Assembly: GCF_042685265.1 (NCBI RefSeq)
Contig: NZ_JBHUMX010000013.1
Source of the DNA: Oceanobacillus_B kapialis
GTDB taxonomy: Bacteria > Bacillota > Bacilli > Bacillales > Amphibacillaceae
Reading direction: 5' to 3' (one strand)
Length of the DNA stretch: 64,000 nucleotides
Shown: positions 43,674 to 52,891 of the stretch, piece after piece
Numbering within the stretch: position 1 is the stretch's first letter
Layout: each line of letters begins with the position of its first letter
Made by a program: the position numbers and the translations under genes
The notes under the pieces: generated by a model
Databases searched by the model: none
What the model saw: the letters and a program-made list of their open reading frames with translations, nothing else
What the model was told of the DNA's origin: nothing

Positions 43674-43760
43674 ATAAAGGGAAACGTCATAGGGAGGATG
43701 TTTCCCTCCTCCACCAATTGTTAGTTGAACAAATTGAACCTTTCCTGGCGGTTAAAGCGG
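43674..43760 (-). repeat. Interspersed repeat, copy 4 (minus strand, internally shortened)
   Basis: Read on the - strand it gives CCGCTTTAACCGCCAGG, then AGGTTCAATTTGTTCAACTA, ACAATTGGTGGAGGAGGG and ACGTTTCCCTTTATA. The region between the left end and the AGGTTC box that full copies carry (about 70 bases) is missing. It sits in the pyrE-methyltransferase gap. Confidence 0.7.
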
Positions 43761-43782
43761 TATAAAACCCTTCGTTAAGTGT

Positions 43783-44553
43783 TTAGAGTTTCTCACACAA
43801 TACCATCCACTCGTCTAGGCCAATACTGTCAATTTTACCTCTAGTATGATCTACTTGATAGTGCTTTAAAATAGCCTTATCTGCCCCTAATACAAAATTA
43901 TATACTTGTTCCTGCATGGTTTTATCAGATAAGGTACGTGACAACCAATCTTGAAAGGGCAGTGTTTTCTTACGTTCTTTTTCTTTCATGATGGTAAATT
44001 GAACTTCTTGTAAGAAGTGAGCCCATTCGGACTTTTTTAAGGAGCGATTGTGACTACTGTCCCGCAATTTTTCTAGTGAGTTAATAAAGCTATCAAGGGA
44101 TGCGTTCTCTGGAGCGATATTATCAATCAATAAAAAAGAACCTCCTGGCTTTAGAACCCTGCTTACTTCTTTCAGAAATTGATAAGGGGAAGTGAAATGG
44201 TGCGCTGCTATTCGGCAAACGACATGATCAAACGTATTATTTAAAAATGGCAAGCTTTCCGCATCTGCAACGATATAGTGGATGTTTGAGAGGGATTTAA
44301 GATGTTTCGCAGCTTCTTCAAGCATATCCTTTGTCAAATCGACCGCAAAAACCTGTTTAACGTATGGGGACACTATTTTAGCGACATGTCCACCACCAGT
44401 GGCAACATCCAACAATTTGTCCTCAACATTTAAGTTGAGCCAATGTGGTATTGCCATAAGATCAACACCCTTTGCATGTGTTTTACTTTTCACATACGCT
44501 TTTTTGTTTTCAGAGAAAACTTTCTGAACAAGTTCCTTTCCGCTTTTTTCCAT
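43783..44553 (-). CDS. Class I SAM-dependent methyltransferase (UbiE/YcgJ-like)
   Basis: The 256-residue protein has the SAM motif LLDVATGGGHVAK near residue 47, VFAVDLTKDML for motif II, and YIVADAESLPFLNNTFDHVVCR with the motif IV region, as in UbiE/Coq5-like enzymes. It should methylate a small molecule, but the substrate is unknown. It is transcribed away from the LysR gene and shares a 109-base gap with it, so the regulator may control it. In B. subtilis this place holds sulfate assimilation genes instead. Confidence 0.85.
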   Translation of the reverse strand: MEKSGKELVQKVFSENKKAYVKSKTHAKGVDLMAIPHWLNLNVEDKLLDVATGGGHVAKIVSPYVKQVFAVDLTKDMLEEAAKHLKSLSNIHYIVADAESLPFLNNTFDHVVCRIAAHHFTSPYQFLKEVSRVLKPGGSFLLIDNIAPENASLDSFINSLEKLRDSSHNRSLKKSEWAHFLQEVQFTIMKEKERKKTLPFQDWLSRTLSDKTMQEQVYNFVLGADKAILKHYQVDHTRGKIDSIGLDEWMVLCEKL

Positions 44554-44609
44554 CTAACTCACACCTTTCTTATTTCTACTATACTTTTCTATGTGCAATA
44601 AATAAAATA

Positions 44610-44624
44610 TTGATTTATAATCAA
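44610..44624. promoter_or_regulatory. Candidate LysR-type operator in divergent promoter region
   Basis: TTGAT at 44610-44614 and ATCAA at 44620-44624 form an interrupted palindrome around TTATA. LysR-type regulators usually bind such AT-rich dyads between their own gene and a divergent target. It lies 39 bases before the LysR start and 57 before the methyltransferase start. Confidence 0.5.
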
Positions 44625-44662
44625 AAGTAATAACAATAACTTATTAGAGGAGGGATGATAAA

Positions 44663-45526
44663 TTGAAAATTGATGATTATACCCTTTTACTGAAATTAAA
44701 TGAAATTGGTACCATTCGTGGAACGGCAAAGGCAGTATTAATTTCACAGCCTGCAGTAACGCAGCGGTTAAAATATATTGAGGAATATTTTGGGGAAGCA
44801 ATTTTTATTCGTACACCAAAGCGCTTGCTGTTAACTCCTAGTGGAGAAATGATTTTGCAGCATGCACTTCAAGTTGTACGGCGTGAGCAAGAAATGAAGA
44901 ATAAGCTTGCCAGTTCTAGTAAAGAAGTACAAGGAACCTTATCGATTGCTTGTTCGTCTCTCATCAGTCAACGCTTTTTACCTTCTATTTTAGGTGAATT
45001 TACTGCAAAATTTCCTAAAGTTGCCATCGATCTTGTAACAGGAATAAGTGAGGATATAAAAAGTCACCATAAGCAGTATCATGTTTGTATCATACGAGGA
45101 GAAAAATTAAAGGAGAGCAACTGTGAAAGGCTTTTTCGCGATCCGCTATACCTGTTTGATACAAAGCCATTCCCTTCTGAAGTAACCAAGGAGAGAACTC
45201 TAATCTCTTTTAAAAGTGATGATAGTATGCATGAATTAGTAGATAATTGGCTTTACCAGCAAAATTACATAAAAGCAAGGAAGACTATAACTGTTGACCA
45301 GATTGAAACATGCAAACAACTAATGAAGCAAGGGTTAGGGATGGCGGTTTTACCAGAAAGTGTATCCGATTCCATGAAAGAACAATACCCACACCTCCCA
45401 TTATCTTCCAATGGCGAGCCGGTAACGCGGGATACCTGGATCTGCTACCAAGAAGGAGTACGCAAGCTGCCCCAAGTTGATCATTTTATAAAGGCAATGT
45501 CAAATCAATCCTTTTTAAATGTTTAA
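44663..45526 (+). CDS. LysR family transcriptional regulator
   Basis: The 287-residue protein has an N-terminal winged HTH (about 5-60, IRGTAKAVLISQPAVTQRLKYIEE) and a periplasmic-binding-like effector domain (about 90-285). The effector is unknown. TTG is the start, with AGAGGAGGGATGAT ahead. Its divergent neighbour is the methyltransferase and its downstream neighbour is ohr; which it controls cannot be told, though the divergent gene is the usual target. Confidence 0.88.
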   Translation: MKIDDYTLLLKLNEIGTIRGTAKAVLISQPAVTQRLKYIEEYFGEAIFIRTPKRLLLTPSGEMILQHALQVVRREQEMKNKLASSSKEVQGTLSIACSSLISQRFLPSILGEFTAKFPKVAIDLVTGISEDIKSHHKQYHVCIIRGEKLKESNCERLFRDPLYLFDTKPFPSEVTKERTLISFKSDDSMHELVDNWLYQQNYIKARKTITVDQIETCKQLMKQGLGMAVLPESVSDSMKEQYPHLPLSSNGEPVTRDTWICYQEGVRKLPQVDHFIKAMSNQSFLNV

Positions 45527-45583
45527 GAGTAGACAAGGCGAGGAATAGTAACGGTAGAACATGATATAAGGAGTGGATAATGA

Positions 45584-46003
45584 ATGAGCGAAGTACTATT
45601 TACCTCAACTGCAACAGCTAAAAATGGCCGCGATGGGCATGTGAAATCAGACGATGGTTTAATTGATCTTAACCTGGTCAATCCAGCAAAGAATAAATCA
45701 GATAAAGGTTCAAATCCAGAGCAGCTTTTCGCCGCTGGTTACGCAGCTTGCTATGACGGGGCTCTAAATCACGTAGCAAGAGAACAAAACAAAACTGTAG
45801 ATTCCGAAACAACAGCGGAAGTTAGTTTTTTAAAAGATTCTGCTGACGGTGGTTTCAAGATTGCAGTTAAATTAAATATTACCATGGAGGGAGTAAGTCC
45901 AGAAGAAGCGGATGAGTTAGCAGAAGCTGCCCATCAATTCTGTCCATACTCCAAAGCAACTAGAGGTAATATTGATGTAGAATTAAACCCAACAGTAAAA
46001 TAA
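45584..46003 (+). CDS. ohrA: Organic hydroperoxide resistance protein (Ohr/OsmC family)
   Basis: The 139-residue thiol peroxidase has the two redox cysteines of Ohr: Cys56 in GYAACYDGAL and Cys120 in HQFCPYSKAT. It reduces organic peroxides such as those of fatty acids. The usual MarR-type regulator OhrR is not adjacent; a LysR gene is upstream instead. ATG 45584 follows AAGGAG. It meets rqcH tail to tail across a strong terminator. Confidence 0.93.
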   Translation: MSEVLFTSTATAKNGRDGHVKSDDGLIDLNLVNPAKNKSDKGSNPEQLFAAGYAACYDGALNHVAREQNKTVDSETTAEVSFLKDSADGGFKIAVKLNITMEGVSPEEADELAEAAHQFCPYSKATRGNIDVELNPTVK

Positions 46004-46014
46004 TTTTAAATAGC

Positions 46015-46044
46015 AAAAAGGCTGTCGTTCGACAGCCTTTTTCA
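46015..46044. terminator. Bidirectional terminator between ohr and rqcH
   Basis: AAAAAGGCTGTC pairs fully with GACAGCCTTTTT around a GTTC loop; A and T runs make it work on both strands for these convergent genes. Confidence 0.93.
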
Positions 46045-46088
46045 CATACATATGTCACACAAAGATATCTAACAAGAACACTCTCGTC

Positions 46089-47810
46089 TTATCGACTGGC
46101 TTTCGAATCCTTTAGCTTTCCCACTAATTTAGCATCTGGTGTAACATAGAGTGTCTTCTGGTTATCGTATGTCACATAACCAGGCTTTGCGCCATTAGGT
46201 TTCTTCACATGCCGTATACGTGTATAGTCTACAGGAACGGAAGAAGATTGCTGTGATTTACTAAAGTAAGCCGCAATTTGAGCAGCTTCTGTTAGTGTCT
46301 CGTCGCTAGGATCATTATCTCGAATAATTACATGGGAGCCTGGAATATCTTTGGTATGGAGCCAAACGTCATCACGACGGGCTAATTTCATGGTTAGAAA
46401 TTCATTTTGTTTGTTGTTTTTCCCAACTAATATAGCAGTTCCGTCACTTGATGTATAACCCTCTGGTTGTGGCTTGGATGGTTTGGATTTCTGTTTCTTT
46501 TTGGTCTGCTGTTTCTTCAGATAGCCTTCTTCCCGAAGTTCCTCTCGAATCTCTTCAATGTCTTCAGTAGATGCAACATCTAGCTGTTGTAGAAGCTGAT
46601 CAAGATAAGCAATTTCCTCGTCTGTCTTCAAGATTTCTTGCTCAACGACTTCTTTTGATTTCTTTAGTTTTTGATAGGACTTGTAATACCCTTGGGCATT
46701 TTCACTAGCTGTTTTATTAGGATTCAAGTCAATCGTTAACGTAGAACCTTCTGGATCATAGTAATCTGTAACATCCACCGTTTTTGCCCCTGGTTTGACG
46801 ATATGAATATGTGCTGTTAGCAATTCACCCAACTTTTGATATTTCTCAGCGCCTTCTGCCTTCTTAATTGTTTGGTTATGCTTCTTTAATTTACGGATAT
46901 TTTTATCCTTTTCATTTTTAATAAAGCGATAAAGGTCTTTCGCCTGTTGTTTAACCCTATCCCTTTCAGCTTTTCCTGAATAGAAGGTATCTAGCATCGT
47001 GTTGGTTGTAGAAAATTGCTCCGTCTCCCCCGAAAAATGTGATTGAAGAATAACATGAAAGTCTTCTTTTTTATCTCGGTAGATTACCGGATTATAGCTA
47101 TTTCCCCTAATTTGTTTTTGTAGCTCGGTGAACTTCTCGGCATAGGTTTTAGCTGAGCCAAGGTTAACTCTTTTAACAAGCTCTTTTGCGATAAAAGGAG
47201 AGAAGCCTGTCAGGGTGTTCACGATTTGTTGATCCATCTTCCCTGCATTAAAGTCCATTTTCTTAATAAACAGCTCTTCATCCATTTCCAATGGATCCCA
47301 TTTATTTTGCAGTGGAGGTAGTTGGTATTCACTGCCTGGCAAAATAGTTCGATGACGGTTTTGGGCCATAGAGACATGCTTCAAGCTATCAATAATATGA
47401 CCTTTGTTCTTATCAACAAGCATTACATTACTATGTTTTCCCATTAACTCTATGACAAGCGTTTTATATGTTATATCTCCAATTTCATTGCGTGTCTTTA
47501 TAGAAAACTCCACGATCCGCTCCATGCCATGTTGTGTGATTTCTTCAATAATTGCTCCAGAAAGATGCTTGCGAAGTACCATACAAAACATGGGTGGCTC
47601 AGCAGGATTTTGATAACTGTCATCCGTTAAGTGAAATCTTGCATATGTCGGATGTATAGAAAAAAGTAAGGTATGATTAGTTCCCTGACTTCTTATTGTA
47701 AAGACGACCTCTGTCAGTGTAGGTTGATATATTTTGGTTATTTTTCCTGGCAATATGCTATGTTTTAATTCTTCCGTTACTGCTCTTGTAACAATACCAT
47801 CGAACGGCAT
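46089..47810 (-). CDS. rqcH: Ribosome quality control protein RqcH (NFACT family)
   Basis: The 573-residue protein has an NFACT-N domain (1-180 or so), HhH region, long coiled coils (about 290-435) and the NFACT-R (DUF814) domain with DVWLHTKDIPGSHVIIRD. RqcH binds stalled 50S subunits and adds C-terminal alanine tails that mark nascent chains for degradation; older names are FbpA or YloA (fibronectin-binding). At the position known as Asp97-Arg98 in B. subtilis the sequence reads Glu97-Arg98 (HGMERIV). Confidence 0.93.
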   Translation of the reverse strand: MPFDGIVTRAVTEELKHSILPGKITKIYQPTLTEVVFTIRSQGTNHTLLFSIHPTYARFHLTDDSYQNPAEPPMFCMVLRKHLSGAIIEEITQHGMERIVEFSIKTRNEIGDITYKTLVIELMGKHSNVMLVDKNKGHIIDSLKHVSMAQNRHRTILPGSEYQLPPLQNKWDPLEMDEELFIKKMDFNAGKMDQQIVNTLTGFSPFIAKELVKRVNLGSAKTYAEKFTELQKQIRGNSYNPVIYRDKKEDFHVILQSHFSGETEQFSTTNTMLDTFYSGKAERDRVKQQAKDLYRFIKNEKDKNIRKLKKHNQTIKKAEGAEKYQKLGELLTAHIHIVKPGAKTVDVTDYYDPEGSTLTIDLNPNKTASENAQGYYKSYQKLKKSKEVVEQEILKTDEEIAYLDQLLQQLDVASTEDIEEIREELREEGYLKKQQTKKKQKSKPSKPQPEGYTSSDGTAILVGKNNKQNEFLTMKLARRDDVWLHTKDIPGSHVIIRDNDPSDETLTEAAQIAAYFSKSQQSSSVPVDYTRIRHVKKPNGAKPGYVTYDNQKTLYVTPDAKLVGKLKDSKASR

Positions 47811-47942
47811 AAGATCACCTCCTGTGTAATTATAGCATTTTTAAGGACAAGTCTGCATAGATATTAGTTAGACAGGGGAGCCATCTGCTCTTTAAAAGGT
47901 GGCATACAGTAATTAATTACAGGCTTATTTGGAGGAATGCCG

Positions 47943-50597
47943 ATGAAATGGTATCAGTTAGATGTGGAACGGGTGGAACAAAAGCTTCATGTAACATCTA
48001 GAAAAGGATTAACGACGAAACAGGTGGAAAAAAGACGAAAGCAGTATGGATATAACGTATTAGAAACACAGAAACAAACATCCAAATGGTTAATCTTTCT
48101 AAAGCAGTTTCAAGATTTTATGGTACTTGTACTGTTAGCTGCTACGTTGATTGCAGGGCTACTAGGAGAATATATTGATGCAATTGCCATCATGGTTATT
48201 GTGCTTGTGAATGGGTGCTTTGGTTATTTTCAGGAGCAAAAGGCTGAGAAATCGCTTGAAAAGCTAAAAGAACTATCAGCGCCTTTAGCTACAGTGCTGC
48301 GAAATGAAAAGTGGGACAAGGTCTATTCGCGAGAAGTCGTCGTAGGGGATATTGTGAAAGTTTCAAGTGGTGATCGTATACCAGCCGACATTCGAATTAT
48401 TAAATCGAATAGCATGGAGACAGAAGAGTCCGCCCTTACTGGTGAATCTCTGCCGGTTATGAAACATGCCACAGCTATTACACGTGACCAGCTAGAGGCA
48501 CAGGACCAAGTAAACATGGGATTTATGGGAACCTTGGTAACAAGGGGATCCGGTATTGGAATTGTCGTTGGTACAGGTATGAACACCGTAATGGGACAGA
48601 TCGCCTCTTTAATGGCAAATACTAAAAAAGTGATGACCCCATTAGAACGAAAACTGGCTGAGCTCGGAAAAATTTTGATTGTGGTTGCTTTATTACTTAC
48701 AGCACTTGTTGTAACGCTCGGTGTTATGCAAGGTCATCCTATTTATAATATGTTTCTAGCAGGTGTGTCGCTTGCTGTTGCCGCCATACCAGAAGGACTG
48801 CCAGCAATCGTTACAGTTGCCCTTTCCCTTGGTGTACAAAGAATGATTCGCAAAAAAGCAATTGTGCGCAAGCTATCCGCTGTGGAAACGCTCGGATGTG
48901 CTTCGGTTATTTGTAGTGATAAGACAGGGACCATGACAGAAAACAAAATGACGGTAAAAGAGCTCTATTTAGGAGGGAATCATCTTTATGTCACAGGGGA
49001 CGGCTATAACCTTCAAGGAGACTTTTTCCTGCACAAAGAAAAAGTGGAGGCAGACTATCCCAATTTAAAAGCAATGCTTTTATACGGAAGTCTTTGTAAT
49101 AATGCCTCTCTTCATATTAAAAAAGGGAAGCACTACATTGATGGAGACCCGACAGATGGTGCCTTGCTCATTGCAGCGAGAAAAATAGGTTTGACGGCAG
49201 CAGCGAAAGAGAAATATCAAATAGTAAAAGAAATTCCTTTTGACTCAGATCGTAAGCGTATGAGCGTCATTATAGAAGACGAAAACGGCATGCGTTATCT
49301 AATTACAAAGGGAGCACCAGATGTTTTATTACCAAGATCCTCTTATCAAGGGAATGCTAATGGTCGAACCGTATTAAGGCAAGCTGATAGACAACGTATT
49401 GATCGTGCAGTAAATGATATGGCTGCAAAAGCGCTTCGAACATTGGCTGTTGCGATAAAAGCCCTAAACAGAAATGAAAATATGGACGATGCTTTTTTAG
49501 AAAAGGATTTAACCTTTATTGGTCTGTATGGCATGATTGACCCTCCTCGCAAAGAAGTTAAAGCAGCCATAGAAGAATGCAACCAGGCAGGAATCAAAAC
49601 GGTTATGATTACAGGGGATCATGTGAAAACGGCACGAGCCATTGCACAAAATTTAAATCTTTTACCTGAGAACGGTTTGGTCCTCGAAGGTCACCAGTTA
49701 TCAGAAATGTCGGTGGAAGATTTAGAAGAAGTAATTGACGATACGTATGTATTTGCAAGGGTTACCCCTGAACATAAACTTAAAATTGTACAAGCTTTCC
49801 AGCGTAAAGGACACATCGTAGCCATGACAGGTGATGGGGTGAATGATGCTCCTGCAATTAAAGCAAGTGACATTGGCATCAGCATGGGGATTAGTGGAAC
49901 AGATGTAACTAAAGAGGCATCCTCGCTTATCTTAATGGATGACAACTTTGCTACTATTAAATCAGCTATTCACGAAGGAAGAAATATTTACGAAAATATA
50001 CGGAAATTTATCCGTTACTTACTTGCATCAAATGTTGGAGAAATATTAGTAATGCTGTTTGCAATGCTACTAGCGATGCCACTCCCCTTAATTCCGGTAC
50101 AGATCCTATGGGTTAATTTGGTTACCGATGGGTTACCAGCTATGGCCTTAGGTTTAGACAAGTCAGAAGGAGATGTCATGAAGCAATCACCTCGTAACCC
50201 ACGTGAGGGTGTATTTGCCAGAGGACTCGGCTATAAGATTATAACCAGAGGAATACTTATTGGTATCGTAACTTTAATTGGCTTTATGGTAACGTACCAA
50301 AACAACCCTGATAACCTGATTTATGGACAAACGATCGCTTTTACGACCCTTGTAATGGCACAATTAATCCATGTGTTTGACTGTCGAAGTGAAAAGTCCG
50401 TTTTTGCGAGAAACCCTTTTGAAAATATGTATCTAGTAGTTGCAGTGCTTTCTTCAATACTCTTATTATTGGTCGTTATTTATTGGGAACCTCTGCAGCC
50501 AATTTTTCATACAACAGCTTTAGGGTTAAGAGATTGGTTGTTAATTGTAGGATTGAGCGCTTTACCAACCGTACTTTTTGGCTTTACAAAAAAATAA
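47943..50597 (+). CDS. yloB: Calcium-transporting P-type ATPase (P2A)
   Basis: The 884-residue pump has about ten membrane segments, the phosphorylation site DKTGTMTENK (Asp326), the TGES actuator motif, the PEGLP metal site in VAAIPEGLPA, and the hinge MTGDGVNDAPA. It exports calcium, like YloB of B. subtilis, which contributes to heat resistance and germination. ATG 47943 is chosen because GGAGGA at 47930-47935 is too close to ATG 47937. It is divergent from rqcH. Confidence 0.93.
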   Translation: MKWYQLDVERVEQKLHVTSRKGLTTKQVEKRRKQYGYNVLETQKQTSKWLIFLKQFQDFMVLVLLAATLIAGLLGEYIDAIAIMVIVLVNGCFGYFQEQKAEKSLEKLKELSAPLATVLRNEKWDKVYSREVVVGDIVKVSSGDRIPADIRIIKSNSMETEESALTGESLPVMKHATAITRDQLEAQDQVNMGFMGTLVTRGSGIGIVVGTGMNTVMGQIASLMANTKKVMTPLERKLAELGKILIVVALLLTALVVTLGVMQGHPIYNMFLAGVSLAVAAIPEGLPAIVTVALSLGVQRMIRKKAIVRKLSAVETLGCASVICSDKTGTMTENKMTVKELYLGGNHLYVTGDGYNLQGDFFLHKEKVEADYPNLKAMLLYGSLCNNASLHIKKGKHYIDGDPTDGALLIAARKIGLTAAAKEKYQIVKEIPFDSDRKRMSVIIEDENGMRYLITKGAPDVLLPRSSYQGNANGRTVLRQADRQRIDRAVNDMAAKALRTLAVAIKALNRNENMDDAFLEKDLTFIGLYGMIDPPRKEVKAAIEECNQAGIKTVMITGDHVKTARAIAQNLNLLPENGLVLEGHQLSEMSVEDLEEVIDDTYVFARVTPEHKLKIVQAFQRKGHIVAMTGDGVNDAPAIKASDIGISMGISGTDVTKEASSLILMDDNFATIKSAIHEGRNIYENIRKFIRYLLASNVGEILVMLFAMLLAMPLPLIPVQILWVNLVTDGLPAMALGLDKSEGDVMKQSPRNPREGVFARGLGYKIITRGILIGIVTLIGFMVTYQNNPDNLIYGQTIAFTTLVMAQLIHVFDCRSEKSVFARNPFENMYLVVAVLSSILLLLVVIYWEPLQPIFHTTALGLRDWLLIVGLSALPTVLFGFTKK

Positions 50598-50604
50598 AAC
50601 TTAT

Positions 50605-50643
50605 TACCACGCACTCTAATCGTTTAAAGTGCGTGGTTTTAGT
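50605..50643 (+). terminator. Terminator after the calcium ATPase gene
   Basis: CCACGCACT at 50608 pairs with AGTGCGTGG ending at 50636 (loop CTAATCGTTTAA-like), followed by TTTT. Confidence 0.85.
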
Positions 50644-50754
50644 TTTAAGCAATTTTTGCCATCGATTTAGTTTACACAAAACCGTTAAGCTTATTTTATA
50701 TAAGTTTTCATTTTTATGGAATCAAGGTATAATGACGTTATTGGATGTGATAGT

Positions 50755-51633
50755 ATGGTGATGAGTATGACAGGTTATGGTACTCATGTTTCGGAACATA
50801 GGGGCCATATGATAAATATCGAGATTCGCAGTGTAAATCATCGCTTTCTTGATTTTACGGCTAAATTACCAAGCCCTTTTGGATCGTTGGAAGATGAAAT
50901 AAAAAAGATTATTCAGTCGACGTTTCATAGAGGGAAGGTAGAGGTGGCGCTTCAAATAGTCGGAGAGAATGTAAATGCTAGAAATGTACATACAGATTGG
51001 GCAGTGTTGGATCAGTATGTTTCCCAGTTGAGAATGGCTCAAGAACGGTATGGGTTATCTGGAGAAGTATCTGTAGATTCACTTACCCTGTTTCCAGAAA
51101 TTTTTAGTGTGAGAGAAGAAGCTTCGGCAATAGATCTGCACGCTCCTATTATGGAGGCAATCCAAACTGCTGCAATACAAATGAAGGATATGCGTTTAAC
51201 AGAAGGCCAATTCCTGGGTAATGATCTTAAGAAAAGGCTGGATTGTATTAAAGATATGGCAAAGAAAATTGAATTCCAAAGGCCTGCCGTCATAGGTGCT
51301 TATAAGGAAAGAATTTGGAAAAGGTTAAATCAGCATTTATCTGAGCTAGATGAACTAGATTATGATAGAATTCATCAGGAAGTGGTGTTGCTTGCCGAGA
51401 AAGGTGATGTAACAGAAGAGCTCACCAGGCTGTATAGTCATATCACACATTTTCAGGAAACATTAAAGCAGGAAGGGACAATTGGCCGAAAACTCGATTT
51501 TATTATTCAGGAAATGCAACGAGAAGGGAATACAATTGGTTCTAAATCAAATGACCCAACGATCAGTGAACTTGTTGTAAATTTAAAAAGTGAACTCGAA
51601 AAAATGAAGGAACAAGTGCAGAATATTGAATAA
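50755..51633 (+). CDS. yloC: YicC/YloC family endoribonuclease
   Basis: The 292-residue protein starts MVMSMTGYGTHVS and has EIRSVNHRFLDF and, near the end, the DUF1732 segment GRKLDFIIQEMQREGNTIGSKS. YicC-family proteins are reported endoribonucleases, with YloC the Bacillus form. ATG 50755 is supported by GGATGTGAT at 50743-50751, which differs by one base from the full anti-SD complement. It begins the yloC-remA-gmk-rpoZ run. Confidence 0.88.
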   Translation: MVMSMTGYGTHVSEHRGHMINIEIRSVNHRFLDFTAKLPSPFGSLEDEIKKIIQSTFHRGKVEVALQIVGENVNARNVHTDWAVLDQYVSQLRMAQERYGLSGEVSVDSLTLFPEIFSVREEASAIDLHAPIMEAIQTAAIQMKDMRLTEGQFLGNDLKKRLDCIKDMAKKIEFQRPAVIGAYKERIWKRLNQHLSELDELDYDRIHQEVVLLAEKGDVTEELTRLYSHITHFQETLKQEGTIGRKLDFIIQEMQREGNTIGSKSNDPTISELVVNLKSELEKMKEQVQNIE

Positions 51634-51745
51634 AGCTTGAGTTTATCCTATCTTTTTTCATATAATGACTATAGTATGAAAAGAAACTCGAACTTATAGC
51701 CTATTATCATAAGAGAAGTTCATGCAGTATGAAGGGGGAAGCAAG

Positions 51746-52009
51746 TTGAGTCTACGATTGATAAATATAGGGTTTGGGAATGTTGTTTCTGCAAATCGTG
51801 TTATATCGATTGTTTCACCGGAATCAGCACCGATCAAACGTATTATCACGGTTGCCAGAGAGAATAATAAATTGGTTGATGCCACGTATGGCAGAAGGAC
51901 TAGAGCTGTTATTATTACAGATAGTGACCATGTTGTACTATCAGCTGTACAGCCAGAAACAGTAGGGCAACGCGTGCTAAGCCATGAAGAAATGTCAGAC
52001 GAGAATTAA
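51746..52009 (+). CDS. remA: Extracellular matrix regulator RemA
   Basis: The 87-residue DUF370 protein begins MSLRLINIGFGNVVSANRVI and contains ATYGRRTRAVIITDSDHVVLS. RemA forms ring-like DNA-binding oligomers and activates matrix and osmoprotection genes in B. subtilis. TTG 51746 is the start, with GAAGGGGGAAG before it; the frame reaches back to 51722 without support. The next gene is gmk, 24 bases on. Confidence 0.95.
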   Translation: MSLRLINIGFGNVVSANRVISIVSPESAPIKRIITVARENNKLVDATYGRRTRAVIITDSDHVVLSAVQPETVGQRVLSHEEMSDEN

Positions 52010-52033
52010 AGGATTTGTATAGGAGGAACAATT

Positions 52034-52651
52034 TTGATAGAAGAGAAGGGAATTTTATTTATACTTTCCGGGCCATCTGGGGTTGGAAAGGGAACGGTAA
52101 GAAAGGAATTATTTGAGCAGGCAACAGAGCTTAAGTATTCAATTTCAATGACTACAAGAAATATCCGACCTGGTGAAACAGATGGCGTTGATTACTTTTT
52201 TAAGACAAAAGAAGAATTTGAAAACCTCATTAGTCAAAACGAGCTGTTAGAATATGCTAAATATGTTAATAATTATTACGGTACACCAAGAACATATGTT
52301 GAGGAAACTTTAGCAGCTGGTTATGATGTATTTTTAGAAATTGAGGTTCAGGGTGCCTTGCAAGTAAAGCAGAACTTCCCGGAAGGTGTATTTATCTTTC
52401 TCTTCCCCCCAAGTCTAGAGGAGTTGAAAAATCGGATTGTTAGTCGCGGGACCGAGTCATCTGATTTAGTATTAAACCGTCTAAAGGAAGCGCGAAAAGA
52501 GATCGAAATGATGGATGCTTATGATTATGTTGTGGTAAATGACCAAGTAGAGCATGCTGTTAGCAAAGTTCAGTCCATTATTCAAAGTGAGCATTTAAAA
52601 CGTGAGCGTGTTGCAAAGCAATACAAAAAATTACTGGAGGATGAATTGTAA
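52034..52651 (+). CDS. gmk: Guanylate kinase
   Basis: The 205-residue kinase phosphorylates GMP to GDP. The P-loop is SGPSGVGKGT (about 11-20), followed by SMTTRNIRPGETDGVDYFF, the GMP-binding region. TTG is the start with AGGAGGAAC ahead. Its stop overlaps the rpoZ ATG by one base. Confidence 0.96.
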   Translation: MIEEKGILFILSGPSGVGKGTVRKELFEQATELKYSISMTTRNIRPGETDGVDYFFKTKEEFENLISQNELLEYAKYVNNYYGTPRTYVEETLAAGYDVFLEIEVQGALQVKQNFPEGVFIFLFPPSLEELKNRIVSRGTESSDLVLNRLKEARKEIEMMDAYDYVVVNDQVEHAVSKVQSIIQSEHLKRERVAKQYKKLLEDEL

Positions 52652-52845
52652 TGTTAGAACCATCAATTGATGCACTACAAGAAAAAATAAATTCAAAATA
52701 TACCCTTGTCACACTTTCAGCAAGACGTGCAAGGCAAATTAGTGAAACAAAAAAGATTTTAGTGGATAATCCGAAGTCCCATAAATATGTTGGGATGGCA
52801 CTGGAAGAAGTTCAGGCCGATAAGCTTTATATTACCGAAGAATAA
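52651..52845 (+). CDS. rpoZ: RNA polymerase omega subunit
   Basis: The 64-residue protein has the conserved core YTLVTLSARRARQI and KPVxxALEE-like VGMALEEVQADK. Omega helps assemble core RNA polymerase. The start shares a base with the gmk stop, so they are translationally coupled. A weak hairpin (52855-52888) follows. Confidence 0.94.
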   Translation: MLEPSIDALQEKINSKYTLVTLSARRARQISETKKILVDNPKSHKYVGMALEEVQADKLYITEE

Positions 52846-52854
52846 TATTAATGA

Positions 52855-52888
52855 TAAGTCTCCTCATGTTAGATTGAGGGGGCTTTAT
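52855..52888 (+). terminator. Weak terminator after rpoZ
   Basis: AAGTCTCCTCA pairs imperfectly with TGAGGGGGCTT, followed by TATTCTTT. It lies directly before repeat copy 5. Confidence 0.6.
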
Positions 52889-52891
52889 TCT

